A stretch of DNA of 64,000 bases, taken from positions 3,877,001-3,941,000 of the forward strand of contig NZ_CP062167.1 in assembly GCF_014844055.1 (NCBI RefSeq). Direction: 5' to 3'. Positions 18,780-29,620 of the stretch are shown here, piece after piece (position 1 is the first letter of the stretch; each line of letters begins with the position of its first letter). The notes under the pieces are model-generated. The model was not told the DNA's origin and did no database searches. It saw only the letters and a list, made by a program, of their open reading frames with translations. The position numbers and the translations under genes are program-made. The DNA is from Aureimonas sp. OT7 (GTDB taxonomy: Bacteria; Pseudomonadota; Alphaproteobacteria; Rhizobiales; Rhizobiaceae).

Positions 18780-21700
18780 ATGTCGATTCTTGCCGCACTG
18801 AACCATGTCACGCATTACCGCTATGACCGGTCGGTCCGGCTTGCACCACAGACGATCCGGCTTCGTCCGGCCCCGCATTCGCGCACGAAGGTTCCGTCGT
18901 ACGCGCTGAAGATCACTCCCGCCAACCATTTCATCAACTGGCAGCAGGACCCCTTCGGCAACTACCTCGCCCGGATCGTCTTCCCCGAGACGGCGACCGA
19001 GTTTCGCATCGAAGTGGACCTCGTCGCCGACATGTCGGTCTACAACCCCTTCGATTTCTTCATCGAGGACAGCGCGGAAAAGGCCCCGTTCACCTATTCC
19101 GAAGAGCTGCACGAGGAACTGAAGCCCTATCTGGCGCACGACCCGGCGGGCCCCCTTTTCCAGACGTTTCTTGCGGGCATCGACACGACGCCCGTCGCCA
19201 CCATCGATTTTCTCGTGGCGCTGAACCGCAGGGTCGAACAGGCGGTCGACTATGTGATCCGCATGGAGCCCGGCGTCCAGACCCCGGAGGAGACGCTGGC
19301 GCGCGGGTCCGGCTCCTGTCGCGACTCCGCCTGGCTTCTGGTGCAGACCTTCCGCCACCTCGGCCTCGCCGCCCGTTTCGTCTCCGGCTATCTCATCCAG
19401 TTGAAGCCGGACGCCGTTGCCCTCGACGGACCCGCCGGAACCGACCACGATTTCACCGATCTGCATGCCTGGACGGAAGTGTATGTCCCCGGCGCCGGCT
19501 GGATCGGTCTCGACCCGACATCGGGCCTTCTGACGGGCGAAAGCCACATCCCGCTGGCCGCAACGCCGCATTTCCGGTCGGCCGCGCCGATCTCGGGTGC
19601 CGTCGACTATGCCGAGGTCGAGTTCCACTTCGACATGACGGTGCGGCGTATCGCCGAACGGCCCCGCGTCTCGTACCCGTTCCCGGACGAAAGCTGGGAG
19701 GCGCTCGATGCGCTGGGCGAGGCCATCGACGCCGATCTTGCCGCCGGCGACGTGCGCCTGACCATGGGCGGCGAGCCCACCTTCGTTTCCGTCGACGATT
19801 TCGAGGCGCCGGAATGGAACGCCGACGCGACGGGGCCGGCCAAGCAGGGTCTTGCGGACGATCTCATCCGCCGCCTTCGCAAGCGCTTCGCCGATGGCGG
19901 ATTCCTGCATTTCGGCCAGGGCAAATGGTATCCCGGCGAAACCCTGCCGCGTTGGACCTATTCCCTTTACTGGCGCAAGGACGGCAAGCCGATCTGGAAA
20001 AACCCCGCCTTGATCGCGCAGGACGCGAAAAGCGGCGAGGCAACCATCGAGGCGGCGGAAACCCTCTTGCGAACGGTCGCGGAAAGGCTGGGTGTCGACC
20101 CCGCCCATGCCCAGCCGGCCTTCGAGGATCCGTCCTACTGGCTGGTGCGGGAAGCGCGCCTGCCGGACAATGTCGATCCATCGGATTCCAAACTGGACGA
20201 TCCCGAGGAGCGCGCCCGGCTGTCGCGCGTCTTCGACAGGGGGCTGCACAAGCCGTCCGGCATGGTGCTGCCGGTGCAGTCATGGCAGGGGGCCGACCGC
20301 CCCGGCGGCCGGCGCTGGATATCCGAAAAGTGGCACACCCGGCGCGGCAAGCTGTTCCTGGTACCGGGCGACAGCTCGGTCGGCTATCGCCTGCCGCTGA
20401 CCGCCTTGTCGCATATTCCGCCGGCTTCGTACCCCTACGTCAACCCGGCCGATCCGATGCAAACCTTCCCCGCCCTGCCCGAACCGGCCAGTTTCGGCCG
20501 GCCCCAGCCGCGCATCGAGACGGCGGCACCGCAGCGGGCCGTTGCGCCGGCGCCGATCGACGAAATCGCCGGCTCTGTCCGCACGGCGCTGTCCATCGAG
20601 CCGAAGGACGGCAAGCTATGCGTGTTCATGCCGCCGCTGGCCACGGTGGAAGAGTATCTCGATCTCCTCGCAGCCGTCGAGGATGCGGCCGAAGCCTTGT
20701 CCATGCCCGTCCGGATCGAGGGCTATCAGCCGCCCTTCGACCCGCGCATCGACGTCATCCGCGTCGCGCCCGATCCCGGCGTCATCGAAGTCAACGTCCA
20801 TCCCGCCGCGCGATGGCGCGATGCCGTGTCGATCACGACGGGCGTCTATGAGGATGCGCGCCAGTCGCGCCTCGGCACGGACAAATTTATGGTGGACGGG
20901 CGGCATGTCGGCACCGGCGGCGGCAACCATGTGGTGGTGGGCGGGGCGACGCCGCTCGACAGCCCGTTCCTGCGCCGGCCCGACCTGCTGAAATCGCTGG
21001 TGCTTTACTGGCAACGCCATCCGTCGCTGTCCTATCTGTTCTCCGGCATGTTCATCGGCCCTACCAGCCAGGCTCCACGCATCGACGAGGCGCGCCACGA
21101 CAGCCTCTACGAGTTGGAGATCGCCATGGCCAACGTGCCGCCCCCCGGCGCGGGGACCGCACCGCCGCCCTGGCTTGTGGACCGCCTGTTCCGCAACCTC
21201 CTGACCGACGTGACCGGCAATACCCACCGCTCCGAAATCTGTATCGACAAACTGTTTTCGCCCGATGGGCCAACCGGCCGCCTCGGCCTGGTGGAGTTTC
21301 GCGGCTTCGAGATGCCACCGGACGCGAAGATGTCGCTGGCCCAGCAATTGCTGGTGCGCGCGCTGATCGCCTGGTTCTGGAAGGAGCCGCAGGACGGGCC
21401 TTGCACGCGCTGGGGCACGAGCCTGCACGACCGGTTCATGCTGCCCGCTTTCGTCTGGCGCGACTTCCTGTCCGTCCTGGGCGATCTCGAGCGCGCGGGT
21501 TACCCGGTACGCCCCGAATGGTTCGAGGCCCAGCACGAGTTTCGCTTTCCGTTCTGCGGCCGCATCGAGCGGCAGGGCGTTTCGCTGGAGTTGCGACAGG
21601 CGCTCGAACCCTGGCACGTGATGGGCGAAACGGGCGCCATCGGCGGCACCGTCCGTTTCGTGGATTCTTCGGTGGAGCGGCTGCAGGTGAAGCTGTCCGG

Positions 21701-22100
21701 CTTCGACCCCGCGCGCCACACGGTGACATGCAACGGACGTTTCGTGCCGCTGACGGCGACGGGCACGGCCGGCGAGGCCGTGGCAGGGGTGCGGTTCAAG
21801 GCGTGGAAGCCGGCCAGCGGCCTGCATCCCACGCTTCCGGTCCAGGCGCCCCTGACCTTCGACATCTACGATCGCTGGTCGGGCCGCTCGCTGGGAGGCT
21901 GCGTCTATCACGTCGCCCATCCTGGCGGCCGCAACTACGAAAGCTTCCCCGTCAACGCCTATGAAGCGGAAGCGCGAAGGCTGGCCCGGTTCGAGGATAT
22001 CGGCCATACGCCGGGCCCGTTCCAGCCGGCACGGGAACTGTCCGACCCATCCTTCCCCCTGACGCTCGACCTGCGGCGTCCGAGCCACCTTGCTTTCTGA
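18780..22100 (+). CDS. transglutaminase-like protease/ligase fused to DUF2126
   Basis: 1106-residue two-part protein. Residues ~1-300 are a transglutaminase N-terminal plus core domain with an intact triad: Cys180 in [10 protein letters not shown], His229 in DLHAWTEVY, Asp245 in IGLDPTSG. The remaining ~750 residues are the DUF2126 region (e.g. [33 protein letters not shown]), related to circularly permuted ATP-dependent ligases by family description. The ATG at 18780 begins [17 protein letters not shown], the normal transglutaminase start. The next gene overlaps its end by 11 bp. Cytoplasmic, substrate unknown; comparative genomics proposes peptide ligation/hydrolysis. Confidence 0.88.
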   Translation: MSILAALNHVTHYRYDRSVRLAPQTIRLRPAPHSRTKVPSYALKITPANHFINWQQDPFGNYLARIVFPETATEFRIEVDLVADMSVYNPFDFFIEDSAEKAPFTYSEELHEELKPYLAHDPAGPLFQTFLAGIDTTPVATIDFLVALNRRVEQAVDYVIRMEPGVQTPEETLARGSGSCRDSAWLLVQTFRHLGLAARFVSGYLIQLKPDAVALDGPAGTDHDFTDLHAWTEVYVPGAGWIGLDPTSGLLTGESHIPLAATPHFRSAAPISGAVDYAEVEFHFDMTVRRIAERPRVSYPFPDESWEALDALGEAIDADLAAGDVRLTMGGEPTFVSVDDFEAPEWNADATGPAKQGLADDLIRRLRKRFADGGFLHFGQGKWYPGETLPRWTYSLYWRKDGKPIWKNPALIAQDAKSGEATIEAAETLLRTVAERLGVDPAHAQPAFEDPSYWLVREARLPDNVDPSDSKLDDPEERARLSRVFDRGLHKPSGMVLPVQSWQGADRPGGRRWISEKWHTRRGKLFLVPGDSSVGYRLPLTALSHIPPASYPYVNPADPMQTFPALPEPASFGRPQPRIETAAPQRAVAPAPIDEIAGSVRTALSIEPKDGKLCVFMPPLATVEEYLDLLAAVEDAAEALSMPVRIEGYQPPFDPRIDVIRVAPDPGVIEVNVHPAARWRDAVSITTGVYEDARQSRLGTDKFMVDGRHVGTGGGNHVVVGGATPLDSPFLRRPDLLKSLVLYWQRHPSLSYLFSGMFIGPTSQAPRIDEARHDSLYELEIAMANVPPPGAGTAPPPWLVDRLFRNLLTDVTGNTHRSEICIDKLFSPDGPTGRLGLVEFRGFEMPPDAKMSLAQQLLVRALIAWFWKEPQDGPCTRWGTSLHDRFMLPAFVWRDFLSVLGDLERAGYPVRPEWFEAQHEFRFPFCGRIERQGVSLELRQALEPWHVMGETGAIGGTVRFVDSSVERLQVKLSGFDPARHTVTCNGRFVPLTATGTAGEAVAGVRFKAWKPASGLHPTLPVQAPLTFDIYDRWSGRSLGGCVYHVAHPGGRNYESFPVNAYEAEARRLARFEDIGHTPGPFQPARELSDPSFPLTLDLRRPSHLAF

Positions 22101-24318
22101 CGCCCGCCCCCCGCGACGCGGCGTGTCGGCAACCTACCGGCCGGCCGGCATCGACGAGATGGTCGATGGTAACGGCGTCGTGCGCCCGCACTACCGCAGC
22201 CTCGTCGACGCGCTTGCGGCCATGCCCCCGGCAGAGCAGGCGCGCCGCCAGGGCCAGGCCGAGCAGTATCTGCGCGAGGCCGGCGTCTACTATCGCGACC
22301 CGGCGGAGGGCGCCGGCGCGACGGCGGCCGAGCATGCCTGGCCGCTGGCATTCCTGCCACTGGTCATCGACGCCGCCGAGTGGCGCGCGCTCGAGACGGC
22401 GTTGATCCAGCGGGCACGGTTTCTGGAAAGCCTGCTTGCCGACGTCTACGGCGGCCGCGCCCTCGTGGTGGAAGGCCTTCTGCCCGGTACGGTGCTGGCC
22501 GGCAACCGCGAATTCCTGCATCCGCTGGCCGATCAGGCGAAAAACGGCCTGCCGCTCCTCGGCTTCGTCGCCATGGATCTGATGCGCGGGACGGACGGCG
22601 TCTGGCGCCTGCTTGGCGACCGGACCCAGGCGCCTTCGGGCGCGGGTTTCGCCCTCGAAAACCGCGTCGCCACCGCAAGGGCCTTCCCCGAGCTCGTCCG
22701 CGACGGGCGGGTGCGCCGGCTCGCCGGCTTCTTCCAGGGTTTCAGGGATGCGCTGCATGCTTGGAACGCTTCCCTGGGTGGCGAAGCGATCGGCATTCTA
22801 AGCCCCGGCCTGATGAGCGAGACGTCGTACGAACACGCCTATCTCGCCCGCTATCTCGGCTTCCAGCTCGTCGAGGGCGGCGACCTGACCGTGCGGCAGG
22901 ACCATGTCTTCGTGCGCAGCGTGGATGGCGATCGGCCCGTTGCGGTGCTTTGGCGAAGGCTGGACGCCGATTTCGCCGACCCCGTCGAGCTGAACGGAGA
23001 AAGCCGCATCGGCACGGCCGGCTTGTCGCGTACCGTCCGCGCCGGCAACCTTCTGATGGTCAATGCGCTGGGTTCCGGTTTCCTGGAAGATCCATCTCTC
23101 GCGCCGTATATGGATGCGCTTGCGGAACGCCTGATCGGCGAAACGCTGCTCCTGCGGCCGGCGGAACAGACGGCCACGCCCTCCACCGCGCCGGTCCTGT
23201 CCAACGGTTCGCTGTCACCGAGGCCGGTGACGCTGCGCGTATTCCTGGCGCGGGGCCGCGACGGATGGCATGCCATGCCGGGCGGCTTCGCCCGTGTCGC
23301 GGAAGCGGCCCTGCCCGGGGCGGCCATCCGCGCCGGGGGCCGGTCGGTGGATGTCTGGGTGCTATCGGACGGCCCCCGGTCGAATCTTACCCTTTTGGCA
23401 CGCGACGCGGTGTTTTCACGGCGGCTGCCGGGGGCGCTGCCGGCGCGCGCGGCGGACAATCTGTTCTGGCTGGGGCGGCAGGTCGAGCGGCTGGAGCAGG
23501 CCAGCCGCATCATGCGCACGCATCAGGGGCGGCAGGCGGACGCAGCGCCGCTGGCAGACGTCGACAGCGCCTTGCGCGGCGCCCTGATGCGTTTCGGCCT
23601 GGATGCGGATGCGCCACTGCCCGGCCTCGCCGCACTGGCGGGCATGGCCTGCGACATCGCGTCCCGCATCCGCGACCGGTTTTCGCCGGATGGCTGGCGC
23701 GTCCTTTCCGAAATCCCGCCCCTTCTGGCCGAGGCCCGGCCCGCGACGCACGCCGAGGCCGCCGCCGTTGCCAACGGCATTCTCGGGCGGCTGTCGGGGT
23801 TTACCGGCCTTGTCGAGGAGAACATGTACCGGCTGAACGGCTGGCGGTTCCTGCAATGCGGCCGCCGGATCGAGAGGGGCATCGCATTCTGCGAATCATT
23901 GGCGGACCTCGTCCGGCCCGATCTGGGCGACGAGGCGCTGGACGCCATCCTGGAGCTCGCCGACAGCCGCCTCACCTATCGCCGTCGCTACTCGGTGGAA
24001 CTGTGGCGGCACGCGGTTCTGGACCTGTCCGTGCTCGATCCACTCAACCCGCGCTCGGTGACGTTCCTTGCCGAGGAGCTCGACTCCATCATCCACGCAT
24101 TGCCGGGGTTCCAGGCCGGCGAGCCGCTGACGCAGCCCGGCCGGCGCATCGCCCGGCTGGCCGTACGCCTGCGCACGGCGGACCCGCGCGAGGTCGACGC
24201 CGCCTTCCTGAAACGCGTCGCCCAGGACATGCGCGATATCTCCGAACTCCTGTCCGAAAGGTACTTCGCACCGGCTTCGGGACATCTGTCCGCCTACGGC
24301 GGAAGCACGGTGGAATAG
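22090..24318 (+). CDS. circularly permuted ATP-grasp protein fused to alpha-E domain
   Basis: A 742-residue fusion of what are often two genes: residues ~1-420 are the circularly permuted ATP-grasp type 2 region ([40 protein letters not shown]), and residues ~440-742 the all-helical alpha-E domain ([40 protein letters not shown]). Predicted amide-bond-forming ligase of unknown substrate. The TTG start at 22090 overlaps the upstream stop, indicating coupling; a GTG at 22123 is an alternative. A transglutaminase gene follows after 4 bp. Confidence 0.85.
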   Translation: MLSDARPPRRGVSATYRPAGIDEMVDGNGVVRPHYRSLVDALAAMPPAEQARRQGQAEQYLREAGVYYRDPAEGAGATAAEHAWPLAFLPLVIDAAEWRALETALIQRARFLESLLADVYGGRALVVEGLLPGTVLAGNREFLHPLADQAKNGLPLLGFVAMDLMRGTDGVWRLLGDRTQAPSGAGFALENRVATARAFPELVRDGRVRRLAGFFQGFRDALHAWNASLGGEAIGILSPGLMSETSYEHAYLARYLGFQLVEGGDLTVRQDHVFVRSVDGDRPVAVLWRRLDADFADPVELNGESRIGTAGLSRTVRAGNLLMVNALGSGFLEDPSLAPYMDALAERLIGETLLLRPAEQTATPSTAPVLSNGSLSPRPVTLRVFLARGRDGWHAMPGGFARVAEAALPGAAIRAGGRSVDVWVLSDGPRSNLTLLARDAVFSRRLPGALPARAADNLFWLGRQVERLEQASRIMRTHQGRQADAAPLADVDSALRGALMRFGLDADAPLPGLAALAGMACDIASRIRDRFSPDGWRVLSEIPPLLAEARPATHAEAAAVANGILGRLSGFTGLVEENMYRLNGWRFLQCGRRIERGIAFCESLADLVRPDLGDEALDAILELADSRLTYRRRYSVELWRHAVLDLSVLDPLNPRSVTFLAEELDSIIHALPGFQAGEPLTQPGRRIARLAVRLRTADPREVDAAFLKRVAQDMRDISELLSERYFAPASGHLSAYGGSTVE

Positions 24319-24322
24319 GCCC

Positions 24323-25234
24323 ATGCGTTACGATATCCGCCTTCGCATCGGCTACGACTATGCCCTTCCCGTCCGCAGCGCCCATCATCTGCTGCGGGTT
24401 TCGCCGCGCATCGACCGTGGCCAGACGCTCCATGCGCTATCGTTGGACGTCGCCCCCGATACGGACGAGACGCTCCAGGAAAGCTGTTTTTTCGGCAACC
24501 GGACACACCACCTCCTGCTGAACAGGCCGCACACCGCACTGTCGGTCGAAATGCGCGCCCGCGTCGAGGTTCGGCGCGCCGAGCCCGACCTTTCGAACGC
24601 GCCGGACATCGCTACCCTGTCGGACATGGCCCGGCACAGCCGTGCCGAAAGCGGCCAGAGCCCGATATACCAGCTCGCGGCCAGCCGCATGGTGGCTCCC
24701 CTTCCGGAAGCAGGCATCTTCGTGGCCGAAAGCCTTTCCGGCCTGTCGCCCGGCCTTGGCGTCCTCGCCGTCGCGCAGCGCATCTCGGGCGAGTTCGCCT
24801 ACGAACCGGGCTTTTCGTCGCTGGCAACGACGCCGGCGCAAACCTTGTCCAGCCGGCGCGGCGTCTGCCAGGATTTCGCCCACCTGATGATTGCGGGCCT
24901 GCGTCAGACCGGTATTCCGGCGGCCTACGTTTCGGGCTTCCTGCGGACGGACCCGCCGCCCGGCCAGCCACGCATCGAGGGTGCGGATGCAATGCACGCC
25001 TGGATCGAGGCGTGGCTTGGGCCCGACCTCGGCTGGGTCGGCTTCGACCCGACCAATGGCTGCCTGGCCGGCGATGGCCATGTTGCCGTGGCCTTCGGCC
25101 GCGACTACGCGGACGTCGCCCCGGTTGCCGGCGTCGTCACCACCACCGGCGCGCAGGCGACCGATCATGCAGTCGACGTGGTGCCCGAAAACGAGCCGCC
25201 GGCCCCGTGGCAGGCTTCCCTCCCGGCCGCGTGA
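24323..25234 (+). CDS. transglutaminase family protein
   Basis: 303-residue protein with the transglutaminase N-terminal beta domain (residues ~1-90) and core domain with intact triad: Cys182 in RRGVCQDFAH, His225 in DAMHAWIEA, Asp242 in GFDPTNGC. No signal peptide, so probably cytoplasmic; bacterial members can act as peptidases or in ligation. Third gene of the tightly packed block, 4 bp after the ATP-grasp/alpha-E gene. A second transglutaminase beside the fused one suggests two distinct steps on the same product. Confidence 0.88.
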   Translation: MRYDIRLRIGYDYALPVRSAHHLLRVSPRIDRGQTLHALSLDVAPDTDETLQESCFFGNRTHHLLLNRPHTALSVEMRARVEVRRAEPDLSNAPDIATLSDMARHSRAESGQSPIYQLAASRMVAPLPEAGIFVAESLSGLSPGLGVLAVAQRISGEFAYEPGFSSLATTPAQTLSSRRGVCQDFAHLMIAGLRQTGIPAAYVSGFLRTDPPPGQPRIEGADAMHAWIEAWLGPDLGWVGFDPTNGCLAGDGHVAVAFGRDYADVAPVAGVVTTTGAQATDHAVDVVPENEPPAPWQASLPAA

Positions 25235-25296
25235 CAGCGCCCACCCATCGATAAAAAGCAGTTTCTGTTTGGCCGCGGATTGAATATATGCGGGCG

Positions 25297-27108
25297 ATGA
25301 GCACCAAGACCGCCCTCGACCGTATCCGCAACTTTTCCATCGTCGCTCATATCGACCATGGCAAGTCCACCCTGGCCGACCGCCTGATCCAGGTGACGGG
25401 TGGCCTCGACACGCGTGAAATGAAGGATCAGGTGCTCGATTCAATGGACATCGAGCGGGAGCGCGGCATCACCATCAAGGCGCAGACGGTGCGCCTGCAT
25501 TACACGGCCCGCGATGGGCAGATGTATGTGCTGAACCTCATCGACACGCCGGGCCATGTCGACTTCGCCTACGAAGTCTCGCGCTCGCTGTCGGCCTGCG
25601 AGGGCGCGCTGCTGGTCGTCGACGCGGCGCAGGGCGTGGAGGCGCAGACGCTCGCCAACGTCTATCTGGCCCTCGACGCCAACCTCGAGATCGTGCCCGT
25701 GCTCAACAAGATCGACCTGCCGGCGGCCGAGCCCGACCGCGTCAAGGAGCAGATCGAGGAAGTCATCGGCCTCGATGCCTCGGATGCGGTGATGATCTCG
25801 GCGAAGTCGGGCCTCGGCATCGAAGACGTTCTGGAAGCCATCGTCACTCGGCTGCCCTCTCCAAAGACGGGCGACCGGTCCGCACCGCTGAAGGCCATGC
25901 TGGTCGATAGCTGGTACGACGCCTATCTCGGTGTGGTCGTGCTGGTACGCGTCATCGACGGCGAAATGAAGAAGGGCCAGACCATCCGCATGATGGGCAC
26001 GGACGCCAGGTATCCGGTGGACCGGGTCGGCGTCTTCACCCCCAAGATGGTCGGCGTCGACGCCCTCGGCCCCGGCGAAATCGGCTTCATCACCGCATCC
26101 ATCAAGGAGGTCGCCGATACGCGCGTCGGCGATACCATCACCGAGGACAAGCGCCCCACGGCCGAAATGCTGCCCGGCTTCCAGCCGGCGCAGCCGGTTG
26201 TTTTCTGCGGCCTGTTCCCCGTCGATGCCGCCGATTTCGACGATCTGCGCGCCGCCATGGGCAAGCTGCGCCTCAACGATGCATCCTTTTCGTTCGAGAT
26301 GGAGTCCTCCGCCGCGCTCGGCTTCGGCTTCCGCTGCGGCTTCCTCGGCCTCCTGCATCTGGAAATCATCCAGGAGCGGCTCAGCCGCGAATTCGATCTC
26401 GACCTGATCGCGACGGCGCCGTCGGTCGTCTACACGATCCGCATGACGGACGGATCGGAAATCCAGCTTCACAACCCCGCCGACATGCCCGACATCGTAC
26501 GCATCGACACGATCGAAGAGCCGTGGATCCGCGCCACGATCCTGACGCCGGACGATTATCTCGGCAATATCCTGCAACTCTGCCAGGAGCGGCGCGGCAT
26601 CCAGGTCGACCTGTCCTATGTTGGCAAGCGCGCCATGGTCACCTACGAACTGCCGCTGAACGAAGTCGTCTTCGACTTCTATGACCGGTTGAAGTCGATC
26701 TCCAAGGGCTACGCGTCCTTCGACTACCAGATGGTGGACTACCGCGAGGGCGACCTCGTCAAGATGGGCATCCTGGTGAATGCGGAGCCGGTCGACGCCT
26801 TGTCGATGCTGGTCCACCGCAGCCAGGCCGAGCGGCGTGGCCGCGCCATGTGCGAGAAGCTGAAGGAGCTGATCCCGCAACATCTGTTCAAGATCCCGAT
26901 CCAGGCAGCCATCGGCGGCAAGGTCATCGCCCGCGAGACCATCTCGGCCCTCCGCAAGGACGTCACCGCCAAATGCTACGGCGGCGACGCCACCCGCAAG
27001 CGCAAGCTGCTCGACAAGCAGAAAGAGGGCAAGAAGCGCATGCGGCAGTTCGGCAAGGTGGAGATTCCACAGGAAGCCTTCATCGCCGCGCTCAAGATGG
27101 ACAGTTGA
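25297..27108 (+). CDS. lepA: elongation factor 4 (LepA)
   Basis: Ribosome-associated GTPase affecting translation and ribosome assembly. GTP-binding motifs are intact: AHIDHGKST (P-loop), DTPGH, and NKID; the LepA-specific C-terminal domain is present ([20 protein letters not shown]). The start is taken at 25297 ([15 protein letters not shown]); an ATG at 25288 is possible. 603 residues, full length. An Hsp70 gene begins 13 bp downstream, suggesting co-transcription. Confidence 0.97.
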   Translation: MSTKTALDRIRNFSIVAHIDHGKSTLADRLIQVTGGLDTREMKDQVLDSMDIERERGITIKAQTVRLHYTARDGQMYVLNLIDTPGHVDFAYEVSRSLSACEGALLVVDAAQGVEAQTLANVYLALDANLEIVPVLNKIDLPAAEPDRVKEQIEEVIGLDASDAVMISAKSGLGIEDVLEAIVTRLPSPKTGDRSAPLKAMLVDSWYDAYLGVVVLVRVIDGEMKKGQTIRMMGTDARYPVDRVGVFTPKMVGVDALGPGEIGFITASIKEVADTRVGDTITEDKRPTAEMLPGFQPAQPVVFCGLFPVDAADFDDLRAAMGKLRLNDASFSFEMESSAALGFGFRCGFLGLLHLEIIQERLSREFDLDLIATAPSVVYTIRMTDGSEIQLHNPADMPDIVRIDTIEEPWIRATILTPDDYLGNILQLCQERRGIQVDLSYVGKRAMVTYELPLNEVVFDFYDRLKSISKGYASFDYQMVDYREGDLVKMGILVNAEPVDALSMLVHRSQAERRGRAMCEKLKELIPQHLFKIPIQAAIGGKVIARETISALRKDVTAKCYGGDATRKRKLLDKQKEGKKRMRQFGKVEIPQEAFIAALKMDS

Positions 27109-27121
27109 GCGGACGAAGCCC

Positions 27122-28402
27122 TTGTCCCCGATATCAGGCACCGTGGCGTCCGGCACCCATGCCGGACTCGACTTCGGCACGACCAACTCCACGCTCGGCA
27201 TCGCCGCGCGTGGCGGGCCCCCGCGCCTGCTGCCCGTCGAGGGCGAGGCGCTGACCATCCCTTCGGCGCTGTTCTTCAGCCTCGAGGACGGCCACACCTA
27301 TTTCGGCCGGAAGGCCGTGTCGGAATATGTCGAGGGGGCGGAAGGCCGCTTCATGCGCGCCCTGAAAAGCATTCTCGGCACGTCGCTCATGAACGAGACG
27401 ACGCTGGTCGGACGCGAGCGCAAGAGCTTCCAGGAGCTTATCGGGCGTTTCCTGCGTCATATGCGCGAACGGCTGGAATCGGCGGGCGTGCAGGCGGACA
27501 AGGTCGTGCTGGGGCGCCCGGTGCACTTCATCGATGACGACCCGGCCGCCGACGCGACTGCGGAGGCGCAACTGGCCGCCGCGGCGCGGGCGGAAGGCTT
27601 CGCCCATGTCGAGTTCCAGTACGAGCCGGTGGCCGCCGCGCTGTACCGTGAGTCGGTGTTGCAGGCGGAGGAACTGGCGCTGATCGTCGATATCGGCGGC
27701 GGCACATCCGACTTCTCGGTGGTGCGCCTGTCACCGGAGCGCGCCCGCGCGCATGACCGGTCGGCCGATATCCTGGCGTCCACCGGCGTCCATGTCGGCG
27801 GCACGGATTTCGACCGGCTGCTGAGCATACGGCATGTCATGCCGCACTTCGGGCTGGGAAGCCTCTACGCCGACGGCAAGCGCAGCCTGCCCGTCTGGTA
27901 CTTCAACGACATGGCGACATGGCATCGCATCAACCTTCTCTACACGCCGAAGGTATTGCGCGACATCCGCGACCTGGAGCGCGCCGCGGCCGAGCCCGAG
28001 CGTCTGGACCGGTTTCGCCACCTCGTGGAATATCGCTCCGGGCATCGGCTGGCCGGCGCCGTCGAAGCCGGCAAGATCCGACTGACGGACGCCCCGGAAA
28101 CCGAAATCGTCCTCGACGAGCCGGGTCTCGACTTCGCCCTGACCGTCTCGCGGGCAGCCTTCGAGGATGCCACGCAGGATCTCGTCGGCAGGATCCAGGC
28201 CAGCCTTGCCGAGGCCCTGGCAACGGCCGGCGTTTCGGCAGAGGCCGTCGACAGCGTCATCCTGACCGGTGGCGGCGCGGAAGTGCCGGCTGTGCGCAGG
28301 GCCGCTACGGCATCCCTCCCGCACGCGCAGGTCATTCGCTCCGATGCCTTCGGCAGCGTCGGCCTCGGCCTCGCGCTGGATGCCGCGCGACGGTTTGGAT
28401 AA
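27122..28402 (+). CDS. Hsp70 family protein (YegD-like), ATPase domain only
   Basis: Actin-like ATPase of the Hsp70 superfamily. Phosphate-binding loops are visible: GLDFGTTNSTLGIA near the N-terminus, VDIGGGTSDFSV around residue 190, and ILTGGGAEVPAVR near the end. At 426 residues it covers only the nucleotide-binding domain, with no substrate-binding or lid domain, as in the YegD subgroup. A long insertion-like segment around residues 225-330 (LPVWYFNDMATWHRIN) is characteristic of that group. The TTG at 27122 is the only start before the conserved region; lepA ends 13 bp upstream. Role unknown; unlikely to be a general foldase alone. Confidence 0.88.
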   Translation: MSPISGTVASGTHAGLDFGTTNSTLGIAARGGPPRLLPVEGEALTIPSALFFSLEDGHTYFGRKAVSEYVEGAEGRFMRALKSILGTSLMNETTLVGRERKSFQELIGRFLRHMRERLESAGVQADKVVLGRPVHFIDDDPAADATAEAQLAAAARAEGFAHVEFQYEPVAAALYRESVLQAEELALIVDIGGGTSDFSVVRLSPERARAHDRSADILASTGVHVGGTDFDRLLSIRHVMPHFGLGSLYADGKRSLPVWYFNDMATWHRINLLYTPKVLRDIRDLERAAAEPERLDRFRHLVEYRSGHRLAGAVEAGKIRLTDAPETEIVLDEPGLDFALTVSRAAFEDATQDLVGRIQASLAEALATAGVSAEAVDSVILTGGGAEVPAVRRAATASLPHAQVIRSDAFGSVGLGLALDAARRFG

Positions 28403-28468
28403 AGCTTGCTTTCCGAACGCAAGGCCCGGCGATTCGAGTAAATGCCGGGTCACCAGGGAAGGAAACCC

Positions 28469-28894
28469 ATGACACTGACGCTCGACCACGCCCGCAAGAT
28501 CATCTCCGCCAGCCTTGCCAAGGCGGCCGAAGGCAAGTTCAAGCCGCTGACGGTGGCCGTGCTGGATGCCGGGGGCGCACTGATCGCCCTGGAACGGCAG
28601 GACGGCACCTCGCGCATGCGCCCCGACATCGCCATCGGCAAGGCCAATGGCTGCATCGCGATGGGCGTCGGCTGCCGTGCCCTGCTCGACCGCGCGGAGA
28701 AACAGCCATTCTTCATCCAGGCCATGAACAGCCTTGCCGGCGGCAGCCTGGTGCCGGTACCCGGCGGCGTCCTGATCCGCAATGACGGCGCGATCATCGG
28801 TGCGGTCGGCATCACCGGCGATACGTCCGACAATGACGAGATCGCCGCGATCGCGGGCATCGAGGCGGCAGGTTTCACGGCCGACGCCGGCTGA
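28469..28894 (+). CDS. GlcG/HbpS family (DUF336) heme-binding-like protein
   Basis: A 141-residue single-domain protein of the GlcG/HbpS (DUF336) family, seen in MTLTLDHARKIISASLAKA, VAVLDAGGALIALERQDG and GGVLIRNDGAIIGAVGITG. Members occur near glycolate, propanediol or redox-sensing systems, and some bind heme or cobalamin; no such partner is adjacent here. The ATG at 28469 has AGGGAAGG ~9 bases upstream. A kinase gene follows after 6 bp, so the two are likely one unit. Confidence 0.85.
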   Translation: MTLTLDHARKIISASLAKAAEGKFKPLTVAVLDAGGALIALERQDGTSRMRPDIAIGKANGCIAMGVGCRALLDRAEKQPFFIQAMNSLAGGSLVPVPGGVLIRNDGAIIGAVGITGDTSDNDEIAAIAGIEAAGFTADAG

Positions 28895-28900
28895 ACGCCG

Positions 28901-29554
28901 ATGGCGCCGGACATCACCCTGCAGGACCTCGTCCAGCTTGCCTTGCGGCGGGCCGGCGATGGCCGGCGTATCGTCGTTGCACTTGCCGGCCCGCCCGGGG
29001 CCGGCAAATCGACGGCCGCCGGCCGCCTGACGCAATCGTTGAATGCGGCCAGGCCCGGCGTCGCCGCCCTGTTTCCGATGGACGGCTACCATTTCGACGA
29101 TACCGTACTGAACGCACGTGGACACCGCCCGCGCAAGGGCGCTCCGCACACATTCGATCTGGGCGGCTATCGCGCGATGCTCGACAGGTTGCGCGCCGAC
29201 GACGCATCCGACATCGCCGTGCCGGTCTTCGATCGCGCGCTGGAGATCGCAAGGGCCGGCGCGGACATCGTGCCGGGCCCGGCGCGCATCATCGTCACCG
29301 AGGGAAACTACCTGCTTCTCGATGCCGACGGCTGGCGCGACCTGCGCAGTCGCTTCGATATCGCGGTGTTCGTGACGGCGCCCATGGCCATCATCGAGGT
29401 CCGTCTTCGGCAGCGTTGGCTGGGCCTCCATTACGACGACGCCGCCCTGCTCATGAAAATGGAGGGCAACGATCTTCCCAATGTCCGGCTGGTGCTGGGC
29501 TCGAGCAAGCAAGCCGATGTCACGCTTCGGACGGACGGAACCGAATTGGTCTAA
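28901..29554 (+). CDS. P-loop nucleoside/nucleotide kinase family protein (FrcK/PanK-like)
   Basis: Phosphotransferase of the PRK/uridine kinase-like P-loop group. Walker A is AGPPGAGKST (residues ~30-39), followed by FPMDGYHFDD and RPRKGAPHTFD, the typical substrate region of these proteins, and TEGNYLLLD as Walker B-like strand. Closest in pattern to the kinases encoded with fructose ABC transporters in rhizobia (FrcK), but no transporter is adjacent, so substrate is unproven. 217 residues. Confidence 0.82.
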   Translation: MAPDITLQDLVQLALRRAGDGRRIVVALAGPPGAGKSTAAGRLTQSLNAARPGVAALFPMDGYHFDDTVLNARGHRPRKGAPHTFDLGGYRAMLDRLRADDASDIAVPVFDRALEIARAGADIVPGPARIIVTEGNYLLLDADGWRDLRSRFDIAVFVTAPMAIIEVRLRQRWLGLHYDDAALLMKMEGNDLPNVRLVLGSSKQADVTLRTDGTELV

Positions 29555-29620
29555 CCACTTGCCCTATAGCCACGCTTCGCCCTATTGAACCTGCGATTGG
29601 ATCAATGGGCAGGAGACAGC

